Origin: Bacillus paralicheniformis
GTDB taxonomy: Bacteria > Bacillota > Bacilli > Bacillales > Bacillaceae
DNA: 64,000 nucleotides
Reading direction: 5' to 3'
Assembly: GCF_001042485.2 (NCBI RefSeq)
Contig: NZ_LBMN02000016.1
Span: 1-64,000, forward strand
The notes below the pieces were generated by a model. It was not told the DNA's origin and did no database searches. It saw nothing but the letters and a program-made list of their open reading frames with translations. Below are positions 53,937 to 63,027 of the stretch, one piece after another. How positions within the stretch are numbered: the stretch's first letter is position 1; the number at the start of each line of letters is the position of its first letter. Both the position numbers and the translations under genes were made by a program.

Positions 53937-56900
53937 GCCAATCCACCTCGTTTCGCTCTAATTTACGAATAACGACTTGTTCATCCCTCTGGTTTCCGGT
54001 CGGCCCATAATAATTAAATCCGTAGCTTAGTTGAGCGTATCCCCCTATCATTTGTGTCGGCTTAACATGAATCCTAGTGGGACTGTTAAAAGTTCCCCCA
54101 CGTTCTTTTGTTATTTTTGAACCGGGAACATTAATTGTTCTGTCCTGCACATGATACATAAACGCCACGCCTCTCGGTAACCGATGGCTGACGACGGCCC
54201 TTGCGACGACAACCCCGTTGCGATTGTACATTTCAAGCCAGTCATTATCACGGATACCAACAGTCTCGGCATCTTTATTATTCATCCATACATGCGGTCC
54301 GCCCCGGAACAGCGTAAGCATCGGCAATGTATCGTAGTATGTGCTGTGGTAAGACCACTTAAAATGCGGTGTTAAATAGCGCAGTTTTATTTCTTTGGTT
54401 GTTGATGCCGGACGTCCATCTTTATTATAGAAAGCAGCTTTTCTTAAAGGCGCTTTAAAGGTCGGCAGATCCTCCCCAAATTCACGCATGATTTCATGGT
54501 CTAAGAAGAAATGCTGCCTGCCGGTCAAGGTTCGGAATGGAATCAGCCGTTCTATATTGGTTGTAAAAGGCGAGTAACGGCGATTGCCTGTCTCTGTCCC
54601 GCTATAGACCGGAGATGATAAAACCTTTCTTGGCTGGGCTGTAATCTCGTCAAATGAAATGTGCTCTTCAGCCCGTTCTATGGCTAGGTCTTTTAATTTT
54701 TGCCCGGTTTTCTTTTCTAAAGTATCCCATGCTTTCATTGCGAGCGAACCGTTCGTCGTGCTGGATAATGTCAGGATAGCTTCAGCAGCGTTTCGATCTG
54801 CAGAGATATCGGGGCAATCTTTATATTCTTTTGTCGTTTTAGCTGTGCCTAAAATATCTTTCAATTCGTCATATTCCTCTTTAGCATCCCAGCTTAGTCC
54901 CTTGGCGCCGATTTTTTCCCGTATATTCGGCCCGAGCGCAATGAATTTATCGTATACTTTGGTATACTCCCTTTCGACGACGTGAATGCGCGGGAAATTC
55001 TCTCCAGGAACCGGTTCAACCCCATTATTTTTCCAGTCGGGGATTAATCCTAACGCCTGCGATGTCTCGTCTGAAGTATCATGGAGGAGCGGTGTAGCGA
55101 CAATGTCCTTTACCGTCTCCGGCAGATATTTCTCGGCTAAAGATTGAAATGTTTTCGCCAGCTTTTTAAAAGTATCCCAATCAGATCGGCTCTCCCACGG
55201 CGGTGTAATCGCTGGATTGAAAGGATGAATAAAAGGGTGCATATCGGTAGAGCTGATATCATACTTTTCATACCAGGTTGCAGCCGGCAAGACAATATCC
55301 GAATACAACCCCGTACCTGACATTCGAAAATCCATATTGATAAGCAAATCAAGTTTTCCTTCTTGTGCAACAGATGCTGAATCTACCTCTTCTGTATGCA
55401 GGGATTGATCTTGTTCGCCTAAAATGCTTGAATGTGTACCGAGCAGGTGCTTCAGAAAATATTCATGCCCCTTTGCAGAACTTCCAATTAAATTCGCCCT
55501 CCATACAAATAACGTTTTCGGAAAATTAACAGGATTGCCCGGCTCTTCAATTGCGAATTTCATTTGACCATTTTTCATTTGATCAACGACATACTTCACA
55601 GCTTCATCATTATTAGCTGCCTTTGCCTCTTCGTACAACGTAATCGAGTTTTTATTAAATTGCGGATAGGAAGGCAGCCACCCTAATCGTGCAGCGAGTA
55701 CATTATAATCTCCCAGATGATGATATCTGGGCTTCTCGACTAACGGTGAAATTAAATCTGAGGATTTTTGATCCTCATAACGCCATTGCTCTGTCACGAA
55801 ATAAAAGAAAGATGTTCCATTTTGTAAACGCGGCGGACCTCCCCAGTCACGTGCCATCGCCACAGTTTGCCATCCTTCAAGGGGGCGTACTTTTTCCTGA
55901 CCGACGTAATGCGCCCATCCTCCTCCGTTTACTCCCTGGGAGCCTGTTAACAAAACTAGATTGAGAATCGCCCTGTAAATGGTATCAGAATGATACCAAT
56001 GGTTAATGCCTGATCCCATGATAATCATCGACCGTCCCTTGCTATCAACCGCATTTTGGGCGAATTCTCTTGCAATTTGAGCGGCTAGTTTGCGGTCAAT
56101 ACCGGTTATTTGTTCTTGCCATGCCGGTGTGTATGGCTTTGGATCGTCATAGTCTTTTGGATAATCACCGGGTAATCCGCGATTTACGCCAGTTTGCGCA
56201 AGCATGAGGTCGAAAACGGTTGTGACGTAAACAGACTCTCCGTTTTGTTGAATTTCCTTGACTGGCACTCCTCTTGCGATAATTTGCTTTTGTTCTTGAC
56301 CAAAGTAAGGAAACTGCAGCAATACAGTTTTGTCTTCTATCCCTAACAAGGAGAGTGCAGGCTCAAGATCTCCGAGCTGATTTTCAGTATCTTTCAGGTG
56401 TAAATTCCACTCCCCTCCTTCCGACCAGCGATGGCCGACGGTTCCATTAGGTGCAGCACATTGATTGGAGTTTTTATCAAATACAATCGTTTTCCATTCA
56501 GCCTTGTTTACATTCATCCCCAGGTCGCTTGCACGCAAAAACCGGTCTGTTTTATAGTGATTGCCATGCTTTTTTAATGTAATAAGAAAAGGCAAATCAG
56601 TATATTTCTTGACGTAATCTTCGAAATAGGGCGTTTTTTGATCGACATAAAATTCTTTGAGAATAACATGGGTCATCGCCATCGCCAACGCTGAATCCAT
56701 ACCTGGACTAACGTTTAACCAATGATCGGCAAATTTAACAAACTCAGCATAATCCGGGCTAATAGAAACTACTTTAGTGCCGTTATACCTTGCTTCAACA
56801 TAGAAATGGGCATCAGGCGTTCTCGTTTGCGGCAAATTAGAACCCCATACCAGTAAGTAGCTGGAGTTATACCAATCAGAGCTTTCAGGAACATCCGTCT

Positions 56901-57609
56901 GTTCGCCCCAAACTTGCGGCGATGCAGGCGGGAGATCGGCATACCAGTCGTAAAAGCTGAGCAGCGGCGCGCCGATTAAATTCAAAAACCTCGCCCCGCC
57001 CGCATAACTGACCATGGACATTGCCGGGATCGGCGAAAAACCTACAATGCGGTCGGGGCCGTATTTTTTGATCGTAAAAATTAATTGAGCGGCAATCATC
57101 ATATTTACTTCATCCCAGTTTGCCCGGACGAATCCGCCTTTACCGCGCGCTTGTTTATAAGCTTTTTGCATGCCGGGATTCTCAGAAATCACTTCCCATG
57201 CCTCGACCGGATCGTTCGTTTTTTGCATGGCTTCTTTCCACACTTTTAACAAAGCGCTTCTCACATATGGAAAACGAACTCGTATCGGGCTGTATGTATA
57301 CCATGAGAAACTCGCACCGCGCGGGCATCCTCTCGGCTCATATTCAGGCATGTTCGGACCGGTAGTCGGATAGTCTGTTTGTTGTGTTTCCCACGTGATG
57401 ATTCCGTCTTTCACATGAACTTTCCAGCTGCAGGAACCGGTGCAATTCACGCCATGAGTGGTGCGAACCACCTTGTCATGCTGCCACCTTCTGCGATAGT
57501 ATTTTTCAGACTCGCGGTCTGCACTGGATAACGTACTATGATTGTTTAAATCAGCGGTGCGTCCAAAAAAAGTCATCTTTTTGAGCAATGGGGAAATTTT
57601 CTTCTTCAT
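53926..57609 (-). CDS. narG: Respiratory nitrate reductase alpha subunit
   Basis: 1227-residue Mo-bisMGD catalytic subunit that reduces nitrate to nitrite at the cytoplasmic face of the membrane. The FS0 cluster ligands H52, C56, C60 and C95 (THGVNCTGSCSW ... PRGCPRG) are visible, followed by YWYADLPPASPQ-like cofactor segments. Start ATG 57607-57609 with AAAGGGAG; the longer frame runs back into narK. 52 bp separate it from narK, so narKGHJI is probably one operon. Confidence 0.97.
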   Translation of the reverse strand: MKKKISPLLKKMTFFGRTADLNNHSTLSSADRESEKYYRRRWQHDKVVRTTHGVNCTGSCSWKVHVKDGIITWETQQTDYPTTGPNMPEYEPRGCPRGASFSWYTYSPIRVRFPYVRSALLKVWKEAMQKTNDPVEAWEVISENPGMQKAYKQARGKGGFVRANWDEVNMMIAAQLIFTIKKYGPDRIVGFSPIPAMSMVSYAGGARFLNLIGAPLLSFYDWYADLPPASPQVWGEQTDVPESSDWYNSSYLLVWGSNLPQTRTPDAHFYVEARYNGTKVVSISPDYAEFVKFADHWLNVSPGMDSALAMAMTHVILKEFYVDQKTPYFEDYVKKYTDLPFLITLKKHGNHYKTDRFLRASDLGMNVNKAEWKTIVFDKNSNQCAAPNGTVGHRWSEGGEWNLHLKDTENQLGDLEPALSLLGIEDKTVLLQFPYFGQEQKQIIARGVPVKEIQQNGESVYVTTVFDLMLAQTGVNRGLPGDYPKDYDDPKPYTPAWQEQITGIDRKLAAQIAREFAQNAVDSKGRSMIIMGSGINHWYHSDTIYRAILNLVLLTGSQGVNGGGWAHYVGQEKVRPLEGWQTVAMARDWGGPPRLQNGTSFFYFVTEQWRYEDQKSSDLISPLVEKPRYHHLGDYNVLAARLGWLPSYPQFNKNSITLYEEAKAANNDEAVKYVVDQMKNGQMKFAIEEPGNPVNFPKTLFVWRANLIGSSAKGHEYFLKHLLGTHSSILGEQDQSLHTEEVDSASVAQEGKLDLLINMDFRMSGTGLYSDIVLPAATWYEKYDISSTDMHPFIHPFNPAITPPWESRSDWDTFKKLAKTFQSLAEKYLPETVKDIVATPLLHDTSDETSQALGLIPDWKNNGVEPVPGENFPRIHVVEREYTKVYDKFIALGPNIREKIGAKGLSWDAKEEYDELKDILGTAKTTKEYKDCPDISADRNAAEAILTLSSTTNGSLAMKAWDTLEKKTGQKLKDLAIERAEEHISFDEITAQPRKVLSSPVYSGTETGNRRYSPFTTNIERLIPFRTLTGRQHFFLDHEIMREFGEDLPTFKAPLRKAAFYNKDGRPASTTKEIKLRYLTPHFKWSYHSTYYDTLPMLTLFRGGPHVWMNNKDAETVGIRDNDWLEMYNRNGVVVARAVVSHRLPRGVAFMYHVQDRTINVPGSKITKERGGTFNSPTRIHVKPTQMIGGYAQLSYGFNYYGPTGNQRDEQVVIRKLERNEVDWLED

Positions 57610-57661
57610 GACAACACTCCCTTTCGATCGTTTTATGAAGTCCATTACAAAACGACTTCTT

Positions 57662-59158
57662 TTATGTTTTTTGAGAAATATCACTAAAGATTGCTACAAA
57701 ATACATGACTTCGCCGGCATCATTTTTAACGGCACTGATTGTCAACCATTCGAGATATTCTTCTCCATTTTTACGCTTATTCCAAATCTCGCCCTGCCAA
57801 TACCCGTTTTCCTTGAGTTTCTTCCACATCTCTTCATAAAAATCTCGATCATGTCTTCCAGACCTTAAAAGCCGCGGGGTTTGGCCGACAGCTTCTTCTT
57901 TTTGATATCCGGTTACAGCACTAAATGCGGGATTTACTTTTTGAATAACGCCTTTAGTGTTGGTGACCATTACACCCTGTCCAGTACTTTCAACAATGTT
58001 GTCCGCAAGCCTAAGCTTGTCAGAATAAAACATCCAAACAACTATAATTAAGCTTGCCAAGGCAAACTCTGATAACGCCATGAAACCAATGGCATAATTC
58101 CCTGTCATCTGATTGACTGCGGTTAAAATGAGAGGCGGAAAAAATCCCCCAAGTCCTCCCATGGCGGAAACAATTCCATTCACAATGCCGCCTTGTTTTG
58201 AAAAATAGAGTGGCACTAGTTTAAACGTGGTTCCATTTCCGATTCCCGAACAAACCGCCACTGTTAAAACTCCAACGGTATATAATGTCATCGTTGGAGA
58301 AAAAGAGAGTAGCACACCAGAAATCGTCAATCCTGAAAATACGATGATAAGAACCTTAAATGGATTGAATTTATCCCCCAGCCATCCTCCAAGCGGGCGA
58401 AACAACGTACAAATCGTGATAAATCCTGCGGTACGCAATCCTGCATCAACTTCGCTAAGATTAAATTGAGAAACTAAAAAATTGGGAAGATATACGGTAA
58501 ATGCAACAAATGAGCCAAATGTTATAAAGTAAAAAAGGCTGAGAAACCATAGTTTTTCATCCCGATAAACATTGAGGATTTGCTCCTTTAAAGCTGTTTT
58601 AACTTTTGGTTCATGTTTATCGCCCAATAAGAAATTGAGAGCAGCCAATATGATCAGCGGAATGAGAAAAAGCCTGACAGTAACTTCCCATCCCAATTGG
58701 TTTGCAAGGATCGGCGCACCAAATGAAGTAAACGCTGTTCCGATGTTTCCGACTCCGTATATCCCATTGACAAATCCATGCCGATCTTTTGAATAGTACT
58801 TTGTCAAAGAAGTAACTCCGACAGAGAATATTGCTCCGCCAATACCTAAAAAAAGACCGGCTATTAATAAGTCGTTAAAAGAATCAGCGAGGCTTAAATA
58901 ATAGACCGGCAGGATTAAAAATAAGAGGCTTACAAGAAAAACCCGCCTCGCGCCAAACCGATTCGTCCAATAGCCTATCGGAACCCGAAGAACAGATCCC
59001 AATATTACCGGAATTGCTGTCACCCATGATAATTGCACTGATGAAAGTGCGATATCCTTTTTGATATATGTCATTAATGATGAAATAATGACCCATACCA
59101 TAAACCCCACAATCAAGCTGAATGTTTGAAGAGGCAGCTGTATGTTTGTTTGCTTCAT
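57662..59158 (-). CDS. narK: NarK nitrate/nitrite transporter fused to a C-terminal PAS domain
   Basis: 498 residues. Residues ~1-383 are a 12-segment MFS transporter of the NarK/NasA nitrate/nitrite porter group, with the nitrate-signature-like GIGGAIFSVGVTSLTKYYSKDRHGFVNGIYGVGNIG and a second-half copy GIGNGTTFKLVPLYFSKQGGIVNG. Residues ~385-498 (57662-58006) are a PAS domain (GQGVMVTNTKGVIQKVNPAF, VTGYQKEEAVGQTPRLLRSG, YWQGEIWNKRKNGEEYLEWL) ending ISQKT with no kinase or cyclase. The fusion is in frame with no stop or gap. First gene of the nar operon. Confidence 0.93.
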   Translation of the reverse strand: MKQTNIQLPLQTFSLIVGFMVWVIISSLMTYIKKDIALSSVQLSWVTAIPVILGSVLRVPIGYWTNRFGARRVFLVSLLFLILPVYYLSLADSFNDLLIAGLFLGIGGAIFSVGVTSLTKYYSKDRHGFVNGIYGVGNIGTAFTSFGAPILANQLGWEVTVRLFLIPLIILAALNFLLGDKHEPKVKTALKEQILNVYRDEKLWFLSLFYFITFGSFVAFTVYLPNFLVSQFNLSEVDAGLRTAGFITICTLFRPLGGWLGDKFNPFKVLIIVFSGLTISGVLLSFSPTMTLYTVGVLTVAVCSGIGNGTTFKLVPLYFSKQGGIVNGIVSAMGGLGGFFPPLILTAVNQMTGNYAIGFMALSEFALASLIIVVWMFYSDKLRLADNIVESTGQGVMVTNTKGVIQKVNPAFSAVTGYQKEEAVGQTPRLLRSGRHDRDFYEEMWKKLKENGYWQGEIWNKRKNGEEYLEWLTISAVKNDAGEVMYFVAIFSDISQKT

Positions 59159-59467
59159 TTCAGATGACCTTTCTTATAATTTCACGTTATTTCCATAATT
59201 CCCAAACAGGTACTATTTATGCATTCCTCAATGAATCCGTTTTTTGGTGTTTTAGGATTCTTAAATAGCCTCCCGGAACACAGTTTCTGTGAAAGAAATT
59301 GATAATTCGAGAGCAGTATTGTTGAAAAAGATGTCCTTCACTTAAGAAAAGAATGAAGTTGACAAAAGAACCTGCAACATCCTATGACTGGATATCACAT
59401 GTTTATTTTGCTTGTTTTGTATATTTCGTATTTAAGAAATCAAACTAAATAAAAAGGAGGGAATATA
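59159..59467. promoter_or_regulatory. Divergent narK / hmp control region
   Basis: 309 bp of AT-rich DNA. I see TTTCTGTGAAAGAAA (59281-59295), a short palindromic element, but no site that convincingly fits Fnr (TGTGA-N6-TCACA), NsrR or ResD. Promoter elements are not resolved. Confidence 0.4.
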
Positions 59468-60688
59468 GTGCTTGATGAGAAAACAATCAAAATTGTGAAG
59501 TCAACTGCCCCAGTCTTAAAGGAGCATAGCCATGAAATCGGCAAACGTTTTTATGAATTATTATTTTCAAAAGTGCCTGAGTTACACAATTTGTTTAATC
59601 AAACAAATCAAAAGCGCGGTATTCAACAAGAGGCTTTGGCGTATTCTGTGTATGCCGCTGGCGAAAATATCGATCATTTAGAAGCGATAGATCCCGTTAT
59701 CAAAAGAATTACTGAAAAGCACCGAGCAATCGGCATAAAACCTGAACAATATCCAATTGTGGGCGCAACTCTGCTCAATGCTGTGAAAGATGTGCTGGGC
59801 GATGCGGCAACAGAAGAAGTGCTTGGAGCCTGGAAAAAAGCTTACGATGAAATCGCAAAAGCTTTTATCGATATAGAACAAAAGCTTTATGAAGAAACTG
59901 AACATCTGCCTGGCGGCTGGAGTGGCTATCGTGATTTTCGCGTTGATCAAAAAGTGGAGGAAAGCAGGCTGATTACATCATTTTATTTAAAGCCGGAGGA
60001 TGGTAAACCAATCGCTTCTTATAAAGCCGGCCAATATTTAACTTTACAAGCAGAGATTCCAGGTGAAACGTATACCCACATCCGCCATTACAGCCTTTCC
60101 GACGCTCCCGGCAAAGATTATTACAGAATCTCCGTCAAACGTGAGGAAGGACGCGGAGGCGCACCGGCTGGCATCGTCTCAACGTACTTGCATCAGCAAG
60201 TGCAAACAGGCGATATTCTCAAATTTTCCGCTCCGGCGGGCGATTTCGTCATTAGCAGCAAAGATTTGCCGCTTGTTTTGATCAGCGGAGGCGTCGGCAT
60301 CACACCATTATTAAGCATGTTAAATACGGTGGCTGAACAACATCCCAACAGACATGTAACATTTATTCATTCAGCAAAAAACAGTGAGTTTCACGCTTTT
60401 AAAGAACATGTTGAAAAATTAGCTGAAAAGCATGAGAATATCCGGTCATTTGTGTGCTACGAAGCACCTGCCTCCATGGACCGTTCTCTACTAAACTTTG
60501 ATAAGGAAGGTTATGTTGACCTGGAGTGGCTTCAGTCCATCCTGCCGGGAAAGGATGCCGATTTTTATTTTTGCGGCCCTCTTCCCTTTATGAAAGCCAT
60601 TAACGCTGCCCTCAAAAAATGGAACGTATCAAAAAACAACATTCATTATGAAGTGTTTAACCCTGTCGCGATTTTAGAGGAAGAATAA
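59468..60688 (+). CDS. hmp: Flavohemoprotein, nitric oxide dioxygenase
   Basis: 406-residue flavohemoglobin that oxidises nitric oxide to nitrate with NADPH and oxygen. The globin domain (1-~138) has Tyr29, proximal His85 and Tyr95; the FAD domain has RHYSLSDAPG; the NAD domain has LISGGVGITPLLSML and FYFCGPLPFM. GTG start behind AAAAAGGAGGGAATATA. Divergent from narK, placing NO detoxification beside nitrate respiration, which generates NO. Confidence 0.97.
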   Translation: MLDEKTIKIVKSTAPVLKEHSHEIGKRFYELLFSKVPELHNLFNQTNQKRGIQQEALAYSVYAAGENIDHLEAIDPVIKRITEKHRAIGIKPEQYPIVGATLLNAVKDVLGDAATEEVLGAWKKAYDEIAKAFIDIEQKLYEETEHLPGGWSGYRDFRVDQKVEESRLITSFYLKPEDGKPIASYKAGQYLTLQAEIPGETYTHIRHYSLSDAPGKDYYRISVKREEGRGGAPAGIVSTYLHQQVQTGDILKFSAPAGDFVISSKDLPLVLISGGVGITPLLSMLNTVAEQHPNRHVTFIHSAKNSEFHAFKEHVEKLAEKHENIRSFVCYEAPASMDRSLLNFDKEGYVDLEWLQSILPGKDADFYFCGPLPFMKAINAALKKWNVSKNNIHYEVFNPVAILEEE

Positions 60689-60785
60689 AAAGGAGAGAAT
60701 TTAGGACGTTGTAAACTATAAAAGGCCTCCCATGAAAAAAGAATACCCTTAAGATTTTTTGCACATTCTTAGGTTCCCCTGACAT

Positions 60786-60824
60786 GCTAAAGGACTGAAT
60801 ACTTCTTCAATTCAGCCCTTTAGC
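60786..60824. terminator. Hairpin between hmp and the zinc-ribbon membrane protein gene
   Basis: 15-bp stem with one G-T/A-G imperfection (GCTAAAGGACTGAAT / ATTCAGCCCTTTAGC); no long T-run, but well placed between converging genes. Confidence 0.55.
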
Positions 60825-60832
60825 TTAATGAC

Positions 60833-61117
60833 TTAAGCTTTTGTCTTATCATAACGATAAAGTACAGGTTGCAAAATAAATAAACAAAACACAATCCAAA
60901 TAAAAAGAGAAAGCCACTTTAATAGTGAATCCCATCCGCTCCAAAAAGACATAAAATAAAGGATTGGCAAAATAAAAATCAAACTAAAAAGCAATTTTGA
61001 AGCTGTTGTTTCCTTTAGCGGACTTTTACATCTGGGACAAGTTGGCCTCTTTGTTCTAATCAGTTTAGAATTTTCTCTAAAAGTAAACGGTTTCCTGCAT
61101 ACTGGACATTTACTCAT
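60833..61117 (-). CDS. Small zinc-ribbon membrane protein
   Basis: 94 residues: an N-terminal zinc ribbon with two CPxC knuckles (KCPVCRKPFTFRE, TCPRCKSPLKE) and two membrane segments (about 43-60 and 68-86). It fits the family of short Firmicutes proteins with a TIGR04104-type zinc finger. Function unknown. Converges on hmp. Confidence 0.8.
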   Translation of the reverse strand: MSKCPVCRKPFTFRENSKLIRTKRPTCPRCKSPLKETTASKLLFSLIFILPILYFMSFWSGWDSLLKWLSLFIWIVFCLFILQPVLYRYDKTKA

Positions 61118-61390
61118 TTTCCCGCTCCTTAACAGGGCTTACTTTGTAAAAACAAGCTTGAGCTTTGTTGTTTGCTTTGTTTTTTCTTATAATGCCATGT
61201 GGACTTATGCTTATATTTATATTGTTTGTAACACATGCTTCCATCTTTGACAGGCTTCGAAGTTCTGTATTGCTTGATTTTCACCTTTATTAATTTAGGC
61301 TCTTCGGATTTTATGGTGGGATTCTACTTCTTTTCACTGTCGAGTCATTCCACAGGGGTTATTTAGAAAACAAGTGTTTAACTTATTATA

Positions 61391-61984
61391 TTATTGATTG
61401 CAAAGTTCATTTAAGTGGTGTGTAATAATTTGTTCTGCTTTTTCAATTGTGAATATATCCGGTCTTAAAAGAGCATGAATGGATATGCCTTCAATGATGA
61501 CAGCAAGTCTTAATTTTTCGATTTCAATATTTATGGTTTTATTTATACAACCTGCTTTTATTAATATTTCAAGCAGTGCTTCCATTAAAATATATTCTCC
61601 TTCAGTTAGTTCATCTTTTTTTGCGTTCAAAGCTGCACTAGTAAGTGAGCGGATGGCAAAAACTAGCCAAACACCCGTTTCAGTTTGTTTATCCTGACTC
61701 ACCGGAACTAATTCTAACAACGTTTCACGTACCGCATTAAGAGGGTTTGTTGACCAGGATATATTCTCCGACCTTTCTCTCCCGCGAGCAAGAAAATATT
61801 CCATGATAAATAATAGTAATTCATCTTGGTTTGAGAAATAATGTCTTAGTGCTCCGGTAGACATTCCAGCCTCAGATGCGATTCTGCGGATAGATGCTCT
61901 TTCAATGCCTTCCGTTTTGATAATTTTCCAAGCCGTTTCAGCGATGATCTTCCTTTTATGATCATGATCAACGATTTTTGGCAC
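61391..61984 (-). CDS. TetR-family transcriptional regulator
   Basis: 197-residue repressor: N-terminal HTH (IIKTEGIERASIRRIASEAGMSTGALRHYFSNQDELLLFI, 17-56) and a C-terminal ligand-binding domain similar to BetI-type TetR proteins. Divergent from a GAP-family membrane protein gene with two palindromic sites between them, so it probably represses that gene and itself. The 61118-61390 stretch downstream shows no gene. Confidence 0.92.
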   Translation of the reverse strand: MPKIVDHDHKRKIIAETAWKIIKTEGIERASIRRIASEAGMSTGALRHYFSNQDELLLFIMEYFLARGRERSENISWSTNPLNAVRETLLELVPVSQDKQTETGVWLVFAIRSLTSAALNAKKDELTEGEYILMEALLEILIKAGCINKTINIEIEKLRLAVIIEGISIHALLRPDIFTIEKAEQIITHHLNELCNQ

Positions 61985-61996
61985 TTAAATCACCTC

Positions 61997-62026
61997 TTGC
62001 TTTTATTTCGCACACTGTGTTATTAT
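61997..62026 (+). promoter_or_regulatory. SigA promoter of the GAP-family gene
   Basis: TTGCTT (61997-62002), 18-bp spacer, TATTAT (62021-62026). The left operator half fills the spacer. Confidence 0.6.
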
Positions 62027-62052
62027 CATTTTATCACAGTGTGTGAAATAAA
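62002..62052. promoter_or_regulatory. Double TetR operator
   Basis: Arms TTTATTTCGCACACTGTG (62002-62019) and its near-perfect inverse (62035-62052, one mismatch) with a 15-bp centre. Each arm also holds its own small palindrome, CACA-C-TGTG and CACA-G-TGTG, so two TetR dimers could bind. Confidence 0.8.
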
Positions 62053-62072
62053 TAAATAAGGAGGATATTTAG

Positions 62073-62783
62073 GTGCTTGAAATCATTGAATCATTAATTC
62101 CTACCAACATAGATTTCACAACAGCACTCCTCATTATTGTGCTCTGTGCTTTCATTGACATTTTAAGCCCCGGGGTATTGGCCATCACAGCTTATATCCT
62201 TCTAATACAAAGAGAAAAATTGGCATCGCGTTTGATGGTTTTTTTAATATCCACACAAATTTGCTATTTTATGGTGGGTATCTTGGTTTACCTGGGAGTT
62301 GGGCAGATAATTGGTTTTATAGAAAGCGTGACTAACAATCAAATTTCAAGTTGGTTTTATACGATACTTGGAGTTGTCCTTGTACTCATTAGTTTTTATA
62401 AGCCTAAAAAAGGAATGGAATCCCGGTTTTTAGAGTGGTTACCTAAAGAATTATCAATAAGTGCGATGATTATACTCGGTATTATTGTATTTGCGATCGA
62501 GTTTACCACAGCCTTACCGTATTTTTACTCGATATTATTAATGGATGGTTTAGCGTTCAATACCGGCTTGTCCATAAGTATTTTACTTGGCTATAACGTG
62601 CTTATGGTACTTCCTTCAATCATATTATTGTTCATTTATATTCTATTTAGAGGTTGGATACAGAATAAGCTTGAAAAACTAAAAACAAAATTATTAAAAG
62701 CTCCATTGTCTTCTTTATTAGTGGGAGTGGCAGTTATTGGAGCTGTTTTATTCAATATCGGCATTAGGGGAATTCTATCGTGA
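62073..62783 (+). CDS. GAP-family (LysE-like) membrane protein
   Basis: 236-residue six-segment membrane protein resembling the GAP (Sap/LysE-related) family: DILSPGVLAITAYILLIQ in the first repeat, FAIEFTTALPYFYSILLM in the second. Homologues take part in export of lipids or small molecules; substrate unknown. GTG start 8 nt after AAGGAGG. Followed by a small membrane protein gene, likely co-transcribed. Confidence 0.82.
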   Translation: MLEIIESLIPTNIDFTTALLIIVLCAFIDILSPGVLAITAYILLIQREKLASRLMVFLISTQICYFMVGILVYLGVGQIIGFIESVTNNQISSWFYTILGVVLVLISFYKPKKGMESRFLEWLPKELSISAMIILGIIVFAIEFTTALPYFYSILLMDGLAFNTGLSISILLGYNVLMVLPSIILLFIYILFRGWIQNKLEKLKTKLLKAPLSSLLVGVAVIGAVLFNIGIRGILS

Positions 62784-62814
62784 TATTAGTTATTTGGAAA
62801 GGGGATGTAGTGTT

Positions 62815-63027
62815 ATGAAAGAGATTGCAAGCGGTGTAAGTCTACTTCTATTAATCCAAGGAGTTGGAGGTATCATAAACCGATTAGCAGGTGGGGGACC
62901 AAGTTGGTTTCTCGTAAATTACATCGAGGCTTTGCAAGGGTATGAAATTATAGCCAGTATGGTGTTAGTTATACTGGGAGCAATTATTGGTGTAGGTTCT
63001 CTCAAAATAAAAGGTAAAGATGACTAA
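62815..63027 (+). CDS. Small two-segment membrane protein, possibly ended by an IS
   Basis: 70 residues, MKEIASGVSLLLLIQGVGGI then a loop and a second segment (YEIIASMVLVILGAIIGVG). AAAGGGG site upstream. The last codons overlap the ISL3 transposase start by 8 bp, and the tail GSLKIKGKDD may be IS-derived. No family recognised. 31 bp after the GAP-family gene. Confidence 0.6.
   Translation: MKEIASGVSLLLLIQGVGGIINRLAGGGPSWFLVNYIEALQGYEIIASMVLVILGAIIGVGSLKIKGKDD

Noticed and set aside
59159-59467. Fnr, NsrR or ResD boxes between narK and hmp
   Set aside because: Only half-sites or partial dyads (for example TATCACA near 59393) were seen; none meets the consensus on both halves.
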